Shown: positions 23,509 to 35,500 of the stretch, piece by piece
Layout: every line of letters starts with the position of its first letter
How positions within the stretch are numbered: position 1 is the stretch's first letter
Assembly: GCA_949126835.1 (NCBI GenBank)
Contig: OX421494.1
Coordinates: 682,001-746,000 of the forward strand
DNA length: 64,000 bases
From: Anisus vortex
Taxonomy: Eukaryota > Mollusca > Gastropoda > Planorbidae
Direction: 5' to 3'
Program-made: the position numbers and the translations under genes
Notes under the pieces: model-generated
The model's input: the letters and a program-made list of their open reading frames with translations, nothing else
Database searches by the model: none
Told to the model about the DNA's origin: nothing

Positions 23509-26500
23509 ATGAGCTCAAGTCCCAAGCCCAAAGAGAAATTGTCTAAACGGAGCAGCAGTAAAGATGAATGTGACGTTGCTGTTCCATCAAAAATTCCAAA
23601 GCTAGAAGAAAACTCTGAGATTAAAGTTAAAGACAGGAAGGCAAGCGTTCCAGAAAATGAATCTGCTGGAACTAGTAAGGCAAAGAAACGTCTGGCAGTT
23701 CTTCCCTCAGACTCAACAGTTCCTTTGAAATTGATCAAATTGGATAACAACGTCATCGATGGCCAACGTTCAGATAAGAAACATGTTCGGAAGAGAATGA
23801 AATCCTTGTTTCAGTCCTTAGTTCAGCAGGTTAGTGCTTTTTGCTACCTTATAATATATATAATGCAAGCTGAATTCGCCCGGGGAAAAAATTACATTTA
23901 ATATAATTATTATTTACTGAAAACATTTAGAAAAGTAATTTAAAATAAATATTTACATCGGGTTAAAAATAGGCATGTCTTTTTATTTTAAAAAAAAAGT
24001 TAGAAATATCCATGCATGAGAATCGAACGCCCGTCTCCCGCATGCGTCTAAAATATAATTATTAGATTTTACTTACTGACCACATCTTAGGAAAGCTTTA
24101 AAAAAACTAATATTAACCCTTACAGTCCCGGGCGCGTATATAGCGGAACTGAAGGCAGCATAGATAGAAGTAGGTCGGTACGGGAAGGGTTAACGGAAAC
24201 GTTTAAAAAAGTAGAAAAAGAAAAAAAAATGTATCAGTGGGTAATCAAACCCAGGTCGCCCGTTTGGCAGTCGAATATATAATTATATGCTCTCAGCCAA
24301 GGAGGACACATGCCAGAAGCGAGATCGCAAATGTAAAATATGAGACAATAAGGTCACATGTCTTTAAGTGGGGATTGGAATCCACACACACAGTCTACTT
24401 TATAGAGAGAACTTGTTTATAACAAATTTCTATAAATATATTACCTATTCATCGCTTCAATTAAAACTAATCTGGTCTTGTTTATTTTTCTCCTAAAATG
24501 GAAAAAAGGGAAAAGTTTACTCTGTAAATAAATTATCCTTAATTTCTTTTTTATCAGTTAAAATTGTGTTCTCCATAATTAGCCTTCTATTTACTTTGAT
24601 TGTGTATGAAGTGTGATATAATATATTTAATATATTTATATTTTTTATACATTTATATAATTGCATTTAGTTTACATTTAGTCTGAGTTCATTGAAATTG
24701 TAAAATGAATAAGTTGACCATGCTGTAAGTAAATCATGGTTTCTTGTAATCCTTCCTCAGATGGAGTTTTATTTCAGTGATGCTAATCTGCTTAAAGATC
24801 GCTTTTTAAAAAACTTAATGGACAAGTCTTCTGATGGCTGTAAGTAGCAATGAATGCATAGAGAGCTAATTAATTACATAAAGTATCTTACTAATACTGA
24901 ACTAGTTTCTGCCAACAATATTGACTGGGCATTGCATTGTTTTATCAGTACAATTATTTCTATCATATTGTTGTCCATCATTTCTCTTGTAGATGTGGAT
25001 TTGTCCGTGTTCAGTAACTTCAACAAACTTCAGTCTCTCCACAAAGATGGAATCAGTCAAACAATATTAGTCAAAGCACTCAAAACTTCCAAGAAGTTAC
25101 AGGTAATTTTGACAGTCCTCAATCAGACTTACATTTTACCTTTTAACAGCATCTATGTTCACACTCCTCTTTTGAATTTGATGAACTCTTGTTTTATAGT
25201 GTTGATAACAATGAGTAAATAGGTCAGTGGTAAAAAAGAGAAACAAAAGACTTTAGCGTCAGAAACTGGAACATGCAGTAATAGAAACTGATGCACTTGC
25301 CATTGCTTGGTCCATGGACTATAAGGCTTATCAAGGAATCAAGTTTTGACTTTTTATAATTATATTTAAAATAATGAAATTTTTATAATGAGAAAAATAC
25401 CTTGCTTACCCTTGGTATGAGTTTTAGTATGAATTTGAGTATTTTTGGTATAAATGTTAGTTTTGCTTAGCTATTTACAATATTTTTTATGTTTTTCTAA
25501 GTTACATTTCTATATTTTTCTAAGTTGAATGCAAATGAGAGTCATGTGAAGAGAATAGCTCCGCTTGCTGAAATCAGCCAGGAGGAAATTGACAACAGAA
25601 CAGTTTATGTTGTAAGTATCTAAAAATGTTATAATGTAAACAATAGAAGAGTTTATGTTGTAAGTATCTAAAAATGTTATAATGTAAACAATAGAAGAGT
25701 TTATGTTGTAAGTATCTAAAAATGTTATAATGTAAACAATAGAAGAGTTTATGTTGTAAGTATCTAAAAATGTTATAATGTAAACAATAGAAGAGTTTAT
25801 GTTGCAAGTATCTAAAAATGTTATAATGTAAACAATAGAAGAGTTTATGTTGTAAGTATCTAAAAATGTTATAATGTAAACAATAGAAGACTTTATGTTG
25901 TAAGTATCTAAAAATGTTATAATGTAAACAATAGAAGAGTTTATGTTGTAAGTATCTACAAATGTTATAATGTAAACAATAGAAGAGTTTATGTTGTAAG
26001 TATCTAAAAATGTTATAATGTAAACAATAGAAGAGTTTATGTTGTAAGTATCTAAAAATGTTAAAATGTAAACAATAGAATAGTTTATGTTGTAAGTATC
26101 TAAAAATGTTATAATGTAAACCATAGAACAGTTTATGTGGTAAATATCTAAAAATTTTATAATGTAAACAATAGAACAGCTGGCCAAATCACAGGAGCGC
26201 AAATCTAATCGTCTTTCGAGACTATGGAGCCAATGATGATGATGATGATTGTACAATTATGAAATGTGTATATGTACAAGTATTGACTGAGCTTCTGTAT
26301 GACAGGAAGATATTCCTTCACATGCCAACCATACCTGGATTAGAAATGTTTTCTCAAAATGTGGCAATGTGGTGTACATCAGTCTCCCTGTTTATAAAAC
26401 AACCAAACAGATCAAAGAATTTGCCTTTGTGGAATTCGAGACTGCTGAGGAGGCGTCTAAAGCTTGTCAGGTAAATAATGTTTTGTCGAGTTCAATTGTC

Positions 26501-29500
26501 TGGTGGATCACATTTTAAGTAAAGTTTGTCAGTTAAATCACATTTCAAGTAAAGTTTGTCAGGTAAATGATATTTTGTTAAAGTAAAGTTTGTCAGTTAA
26601 ATCACATTTCACGTAAAGTTTGTCAGGTAAATGATATTTTGTTAAAGTAAAGTTTGTCAGTTAAATCACATTTCAAGTAAAGTTTGTCAGTTAAATCACA
26701 TTTCAAGTAAAGTTTGTCAGGTAAAGGATATTTTGTTAAAGTAAAGTTTGTCAGTTAAATCACATTTCATGTAAAGTTTGTCAGTTAAATCACATTTCAA
26801 GTAAAGTTTGTCAGGTAAATGATATTTTGTTAAAGTAAAGTTTGTCAGTTAAATCACATTTCAAGTAAAGTTTGTCAGGTAAAGGATATTTTGTTAAAGT
26901 AAAGTTTGTCAGTTAAATCACATTTCATGTAAAGATTGTCAGTTAAATCACATTTCAAGTAAAGTTTGTCAGGTAAATGATATTTTGTTAAAGTAAAGTT
27001 TGTCAGTTAAATCACATTTCAAGTAAAGTTTGTCAGTTAAATCACATTTCAAGTAAAGTTTGTCAGGTAAATGATATTTTGTTAAAGTAAAGTTTGTCAG
27101 TTAAATCACATTTCAAGTAAAGTTTGTCAGGTAAATGATATTTTGTTAAAGTAAAGTTTGTCAGTTAAATCACATTTCATGTAAAGTTTGTCAGTTAAAT
27201 CACATTTCAAGTAAAGTTTGTCAGGTAAATGATATTTTGTTAAAGTAAAGTTTGTCAGTTAAATCACATTTCATGTAAAGTTTGTCAGTTAAATCACATT
27301 TCAAGTAAAGTTTGTCATGTAAACGATATTTTGTTAAAGTAAAGTTTGTCAGTTAAATCACATTTCAAGTAAAGTTTGTCAGGTAAATGATATTTTGTTA
27401 AAGTAAAGTTTGTCAGTTAAATCACATTTCAAGTAAAGTTTGTCAGGTAAATGATATTTTGTTAAAGTAAAGTTTGTCAGTTAAATCACATTTCAAGTAA
27501 AGTTTGTCAGGTAAATGATATTTTGTTAAAGTAAAGTTTGTTAGTTAAATCACATTTCAAGTAAAGTTTGTCAGGTAAATGATATTTTGTTAAAGTAAAG
27601 TTTGTCAGTTAAATCACATTTCATGTAAAGTTTGTCAGTTGAATCACATTTCAAGTAAAGTTTGTCAGTTAAATCACATTTCAAGTAAAGTTTGTCAGTT
27701 AAATCACATTTCAAGTAAAGTTTGTCAGTTAAATCACATTTCAAGTAAAGTTTGTCAGTTAAATCACATTTCAAGTAAAGTTTGTCAGTTAAATCACATT
27801 TCAAGTAAAGTTTGTCAGTTAAATCACATTTCAAGTAAAGTTTGTCAGTTAAATCACATTTCAAGTAAAGTTTGTCAGTTAAATCACATTTCAAGTAAAG
27901 TTTGTCAGTTAAATCACAATTCAAGTAAAGTTTGTCAGTTAAATCACATTTCAAGTAAAGTTTGTCAGGTAAATGATATTTTGTTAAAGTAAAGTTTGTC
28001 AGTTAAATCACATTTCAAGTAAAGTTTGTCAGGTAAATGATATTTTGTTAAAGTAAAGTTTGTTAGTTAAATCACATTTCAAGTAAGTTTGTCAGGTAAA
28101 ATTTTGTTAAAGTAAAGTTTGTCAGTTAAATCACATTTCATGTAAAGTTTGTCAGTTGAATCACATTTCAAGTAAAGTTTGTCAGTTAAATCACATTTCA
28201 AGTAAAGTTTGTCAGTTAAATCACATTTCAAGTAAAGTTTGTCAGTTAAATCACATTTCAAGTAAAGTGTGTCAGTTAAATCACATTTCAAGTAAAGTTT
28301 GTCAGTTAAATCATATTTCAAGTAAAGTTTGTCAGTTAAATGATATTTTTTTAAAGTAAAGTTTGTCAGTTAAATCACATTTCAAAAAAGTTTATCAGGT
28401 AAACGATATTTTGTTAAGTTTGCTAGGTAAATGAAATTAACTTGTTAGAAAAAAATGTTTCTGAAAAAAGTAAATATTTCTTTGTAAAGTTTAAATAAAC
28501 AATATGTGGACCTTGAATCAGAAATTGAAGTAAGATACAAACTTGAGCTGATTAAAAACTATATTTAATTTTCTCTCCCAATTTTCCAGCTAAACAATCC
28601 TCTTCCATCTAAAGCTGTTGAGAGACCTGGAAAATTTCCTAAAGGAAACAAAGACTTGAATAGATTACAGCGAGTTGTTCCTTCAGGTGAGCAGAAATTT
28701 GACTTTGGAAAATTGTATTATTGGGAAACAAGGCATTGAATAGATTACAGCGAGTTGTTCCTTCAGGTGAGCAGAAATATGACTTAGGAAAATTGTATTA
28801 TTGGGAAACAAGGCATAACAAAACAATAGGACTGAAAAGTTTGACAGATGTTCCTTCTAGATAGAAGATTATTATGTCCAAGGCCCAAAACTCTTGCAGG
28901 GCGACAGGGATTGGTGGGCAGCAGTGTTAGAACACAGACCATTTTATTGACAGTCCAAATTACTAACTGCAGGATCAGCTGACCTCACTGTAGCTGGCCT
29001 CACTGTAGCTGGCCTCACTAGAGCTGGCCACACTGTAGCTGGCCTCACTGTCAACAGCTGGCCTCACTGTCAACAGCTGGCCTCACTGTCAACAGCTGGC
29101 CTCACTGTCAACAGCTGGCCTCACTGTCAACAGCTGGCCTCACTGTCAACAGCTGGCCTCACTGTCAACAGCTGGCCTCACTGTCAAAATGTTTACTAAC
29201 TGCAGGATCAGCTGGCCTCACTGTCAACAGCTGGCCTCACTGTCAACAGCTGGACTCACTGTCAACAGCTGGCCTCACTGTCAACAGCTGGCCTCACTGT
29301 CAACAGCTGGCCTCACTGTCAACAGCTGACCTCACTGTCAACAGCTGGCCTCACTGTCAACAGCTGGCCTCACTGTCAACAGCTGGCCTCACTGTCAACA
29401 GCTGGCCTCACTGTCAACAGCTGGCTGCACTGTCAACAGCTGGCCGCACTGTCAACAGCTGGCCGCACTGTCAACAGCTGGCCTCACTGTCAACAGCTGG

Positions 29501-32500
29501 CCTCACTGTCAACAGCTGGCCTCACTGTCAAAATGTTTACTAACTGCAGGATCAGCTGACCTCACTGTCAACAGCTGGCCTCACTGTCAACAGCTGGCCT
29601 CAATGTCAAAATGTTTACTAACTGCCGGATCAGCTGGCCTCACTGTCAACAGCTGGCCTCACTGTCAACAGCTGGCCTCACTGTCAACAGCTGGCCTCAC
29701 TGTCAACAGCTGGCCTCACTGTCAACAGCTGGCCTCACTGTCAACAGCTGGCCTCACTGTCAACAGCTGGCCTCACTGTCAACAGCTGGCCTCACTGTCA
29801 ACAGCTGGCCGCACTGTCAACAGCTGACCTCACTGTCAACAGCTGGCCTCACTGTAGCTGGCCTCACTGTAGCTGGCCTCACTGTCAACAGCTGACCTCA
29901 CTGTCAACAGATGGCCTCACTGTCAACAGCTGGCCTCACTGTCAACAGCTGGCCTCACTGTCAACAGCTGGCCTCACTGTCAACAGCTGGCCTCACTGTC
30001 AACAGCTGGCCTCACTGTCAACAGCTGGCCTCACTGTCAACAGCTGGCCTCACTTTCAAAATGTTTACTAACTGCAGGATCAGCTGACCTCACAGTCAAC
30101 AGCTGGCTTCACTGTCAACAGCTGGCCTCACTGTCAAAATTTTTACTAACTGCAGGATCAGCTGGCCTCACTGTCAACAGCTGGCCTCACTGTCAACAGC
30201 TGGCCTCACTGTCAACAGCTGGCCTCACTGTCAACAGCTGGCCTTACTGTCAACAGCTGGCCTCACTGTCAACAGCTGGCCTCACTGTCAACAGCTGGCC
30301 TCACTGTCAACAGCTGGCCTCACTGTCAACAGCTGGCCTCACTGTCAACAGCTGGCCTCACTGTCAACAGCTGGCCTCACTGTCAACAGCTGGCCTCACT
30401 GTCAATAGCTGGCCTAACTGTCAACAGCTGGCCTCACTGTCAACAGCTGGCCTCACTGTCAAAAGCTGGCCTCACTGCCAACAGCTGGCCTCACTGTCAA
30501 CAGCTGGCCTCACTGTCAACAGCTGGCCTCACTGTCAAAATGTTTACTAACTGCAGGATCAGCTGGCCTCACTGTCAACAGCTGGCCTCACTGTCAACAG
30601 CTGGACTCACTGTCAACAGTTGGCCTCACTGTCAACAGCTGGACTCACTGTCAACAGCTGGCCTCACTGTCAAAATGTTTACTAACTGCAGGATCAGCTG
30701 ACCTCATTGTCAACAGCTGGCCTCACTGTCAAAATGTTTACTAACTGCAGGATCAGCTGGCCTCACTGTCAACAGCTGGCCTCACTGTCAACAGCTGGAC
30801 TCACTGTCAACAGCTGGCCTCACTGTCAACAGCTGGCCTCACTGTCAACAGCTGGCCTCACTGTCAACAGCTTGCCTCACTGTCAACAGCTGGCCTCACT
30901 GTCAACAGCTGGCCTAACTGTCAACAGCTGGCCTCAGTGTCAACAGCTGGCCTAACTGTCAACAGCTGGCCTCACTGTCAAAATGTTTATTAACTGCAGG
31001 ATCAGCTGACCTCATTGTCAACAGCTGGCCTCACTGTCAAAATGTTTACTAACTGCAGGATCAGCTGGCCTCACTGTCAACAGCTGGCCTCACTGTCAAC
31101 AGCTGGACTCACTGTCAACAGCTGGCCTCACTGTCAACAGCTGGCCTCACTGTCAACAGCTGGCCTCACTGTCAACAGCTTGCCTCACTGTCAACAGCTG
31201 TCCTCACTGTCAACAGCTGGCCTCTGTCAACAGCTGGCCTCACTGTCAAAATGTTTATTAACTGCAGGATCAGCTGACCTCACTGTCAACAGCTGGCCTC
31301 GCTGTCAACAGCTGGCCTCACTGTCAACAGCTGGCCTCACTGTCAAAATGTTTACTAACTGCAGGATCAGCTGGCCTCACTGTCAACAGCTGGCCTCACT
31401 GTCAACAGCTGGCCTCACTGTCAACAGCTCGCCTCACTGTCAACAGCTGGCCTCACTGTCAACAGCTGGCCTCACTGTCAACAGCTGGCCTCACTGTCAA
31501 CAGCTGGCCTCACTATCAAAATGTTTACTAACTGCCGGATCAGCTGACCTCATTGTCAACAGCTGACCTCACTGTCAACAGCTGGCCTCACTGTCAACAG
31601 CTGGCCTCACTGTCAACAGCTGACCTCACTGTCAACAGCTGGCCTCACTGTCAACAGCTGACCTCACTGTCAACAGCTGGCCTCACTGTAGCTGGCCTCA
31701 CTGGAGCTGGCCTCACTGTCAACAGCTGACCTCACTGTCAACAGCTGGCCTCACTGTCAACAGCTGGCCTCACTGTCAACAGCTGGCCTCACTGTCAACA
31801 GCTGGTCTCACTGTCAACAGCTGGCCTCACTGTTAACAGCTGGCCTCACTGTCAAAATGTTTACTAACTGCAGGATCAGCTGACCTCACTGTCAAAATGT
31901 TTACTAACTGCAGGATCAGCTGACCTCACTGTCAAAATGTTTACTAACTGCAGGATCAGCTGACCTCACTGTCAAAATGTTTACTAAGTGCAGGATCAGC
32001 TGACCTCACTGTCAAAATGTTTACTAACTGCAGGATCAGCTGACCTTACTGTCAAAATGTTTACTAAGTGCAGGATCAGCTGACCTCACTGTCAAAATGT
32101 TTACTAAGTGCAGGATCAGCTGACCTCACTGTCAAAATGTTTACTAACTGCAGGATCAGCTGACCTCACTGTCAAAATGTTTACTAACTGCAGGATCAGC
32201 TGGCCTCACTGTCAACAGCTGTCCTCACTGTCAACAGCTGGCCTCACTGTCAACAGCTGGCCTCACTGTCAACAGCTGGCCTCACTGTCAACAGCTGGCC
32301 TCACTGTCAACAGCTGGCCTCACTGTCAAAATGTTTACTAACTGCAGGATCAGCTGACCTCACTGTCAAAATGTTTACTAACTGCAGGATCAGCGGACCT
32401 CTTTGTCAAAATGTTTACTAACTGCAGGATCAGCTGACCTCACTGTCAAAATGTTTACTAACTGCAGGATCAGTGGACCTCACTGTCAAAATGTTTACTA

Positions 32501-35500
32501 ACTGCAGGATCAGCGGACCTCACTATCATAATGTTTACTAACTTCAGGATGAGCTGACCTCACTGTCAAAATGTTTACTAAGTGCAGGATCAGCTGACCT
32601 CACTGTCAAAATGTTTACTAACTGCAGGATCAGCTGACCTCACTGTCAAAATGTTTACTAACTGCAGGATCAGCTGACCTCACTGTCAAAATGTTTACTA
32701 AGTGCAGGCTCAGTTGACCTCATTGTCAAAATGTTTACTAAGTGCAGGATCAGCTGACCTCACTGTCAAAATGTTTACTAACTGCAGGATCAGCTGACCT
32801 CACTGTCAAAATGTTTACTAACTGCAGGATCAGCTGACCTCACTGTCAAAATGTTTACTAACTGCAGGATCAGCTGACCTCACTGTCAAAATGTTTACTA
32901 ACTGTAGGATCAGCTGGCCTCACTGTCAAAATGCTGCAAAAGACATAAAAAATTTGTTTCGATCCAAATTCTTTAAATTGAATTAGAACTTTTAGTTTTT
33001 GGGCATCTTTCTCTTTTTGTATCAGCTTTAAATATTAGTCCAGGTGTGAATTAAATATTAGTCCAGGTGTGAATTAAATATTAGTCCAGGTGTGAATTAA
33101 ATATTAGTCCAGGTGTGAATTAAATATTAGTCCAGGTGTGAATTAAATATTAGTCCAGGTGTGAATTAAATATTAGTCCAGGTGTGAATTAAATATTAGT
33201 CCAGGTGTGAATTAAATATTAGTCCAGGTGTGAATTAAATATTAGTCCAGGTGTGAATTAAATATTAGTCCAGGTGTGAATTAAATATTAGTCCAGGTGT
33301 GAATTAAATATTAGTCCAGGTGTGAATTAAATATTAGTCCAGGTGTGAATTAAATATTAGTCCAGGTGTGAATTAAATATTAGTCCAGGTGTGAATTAAA
33401 TATTAGTCCAGGTGTGAATTAAATATTAGTCCAGGTGTGAATTAAATATTAGTCCAGGTGTGAATTAAATATTAGTCCAGGTGTGAATTAAATATTAGTC
33501 CAGGTGTGAATTAAATATTAGTCCAGGTGTGAATTAAATATTAGTCCAGGTGTGAATTAAATATTAGTCCAGGTGTGAATTAAATATTAGTCCAGGTGTG
33601 AATTAAATATTAGTCCAGGTGTGAATTAAATATTAGTCCAGGTGTGAATTAAATATTAGTCCAGGTGTGAATTAAATATTAGTCCAGGTGTGAATTAAAT
33701 ATTAGTCCAGGTGTGAATTAAATATTAGTCCAGGTGTGAATTAAATATTAGTCCAGGTGTGAATTAAATATTAGTCCAGGTGTGAATTAAATATTAGTCC
33801 AGGTGTGAATTAAATATTAGTCCAGGTGTGAATTAAATATTAGTCCAGGTGTGAATTAAATATTAGTCCAGGTGTGAATTAAATATTAGTCCAGGTGTGA
33901 ATTAAATATTAGTCCAGGTGTGAATTAAATATTAGTCCAGGTGTGAATTAAATATTAGTCCAGGTGTGAATTAAATATTAGTCCAGGTGTGAATTAAATA
34001 TTAGTCCAGGTGTGAATTAAATATTAGTCCAGGTGTGAATTAAATATTAGTCCAGGTGTGAATTAAATATTAGTCCAGGTGTGAATTAAATATTAGTCCA
34101 GGTGTGAATTAAATATTAGTCCAGGTGTGAATTAAATATTAGTCCAGGTGTGAATTAAATATTAGTCCAGGTGTGAATTAAATATTAGTCCAGGTGTGAA
34201 TTAAATATTAGTCCAGGTGTGAATTTCTCTTTCTGTCATCAAACATTACCTTGAAATTATTATAATATTCAGTAAGAGAGTTATCATTTTTTTTTTTCAG
34301 ATCATAAAATTCCAGGCAAGAAATCTTCTGAAGAAATGCAGCCGCTGTCTGAGTCGGCAGAAACCGAAGTGAAAGATAAAATGCCCGTTGCCTCCACAGA
34401 GACAACTGAACAAGGCTGTAGTAAAAAAAAGAAAAAGTCTAAGAAAAAAAAGTCTGGGGAGGACAGCCTGAAGTCTGGGACAAACAGCTTGAAGTCTGGG
34501 CCAAACAGCCAAACAGCACAGCAGAGTGTGAAGAAAAAGAAAAAAAAGAAGAAGCGGAAAGGCAACACAGAGGATAACACAGCCGAGGAGAAGAAAAAAG
34601 TTGTGGGAGATGTTGGAGAAGTTGTTGGAGAAGTTGAAACAGCAGCAGATGTGAGTGCAGAATCAGAAATTAGGTGTAAGGATGAACTGCCCACAGTGCC
34701 CACAGTGCCCACAGCTGTGAAAGAAGAAAATCTAAAGATGGATCCAGATATTACACAGGATGTGTCTGGGAAGAGTGCAGGAAAGCAAGGCAGTGGTGAG
34801 ACAGATAAAACAGGCAGACCAGATGACCCAGTTAAAATAGAAGATCCAGAATACACGGAGGTCAAGTCAGAGTACATGGAGGTCAAGTCAGAGTACATGG
34901 GGGTCAAGTCAGATGATAAAGTAAAGTCTACAGATTTAGAGGAACATAAAAAGAAGAAGAAGAAGAAGAAGAAAAAGAATGTTGAAAAGGAAAATTCTGA
35001 ATGTATAAAGACTGTACCTGTAGTAGAAATAGTTGCAGGTAAATACTGGATGTACCTGTAGTAGAAATAGTTGCAGGTAAATACTGGATGTACCTGTTGT
35101 AGAAATAGTTGCAGGTAAATACTGGATGTACCTGTTGTAGAAATAGTTGCAGGTAAATACTGGATGTACCTGTAGTAGAAATAGTTGCAGGTAAATACTG
35201 GATGTACCTGTTGTAGAAATAGTTGCAGGTAAATACTAAAGTATATGAGCATGAAGGCTTTTTCTCAGGGTCTGGAGAGTGTCCCTCAGTTGACCCAGCT
35301 CTGATGGGTGACCTTAGTTGGGGGTAAAGTAAAGGTGGCTGTGCATTGTGCTGGCCACACAATCTACCTAGTATGCAGTGGCCACAAAAACTGTTGAACG
35401 CTGAAGCCGGCTGGCCTAGCGGTTAGCTCACCAGACTGTCAACCAAAAAACCACTTGACAAGTCGCGGGTTCGAGCCCCGCCACCGGCAGATCCCTGTCG

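Noticed and set aside
25510..28360. Repeat-peptide frames on both strands
   Set aside because: They come from the 48-bp and 30/34-bp junction-derived arrays in LARP7 introns 4 and 5.
28968..32341. Repeated [20 protein letters not shown] frames
   Set aside because: Composite minisatellite derived from a SINE end, not a protein gene.
34302..35362. Long minus-strand frames opposite LARP7 exon 7
   Set aside because: Shadow of a Lys/Glu-rich coding exon (poly-Phe/Ser on the antisense) and of the 38-bp array.
35404..35480. A functional tRNA gene
   Set aside because: A and B boxes are present, but the flanks continue as a SINE body with a (TAA)n tail and target duplication; no intact cloverleaf.
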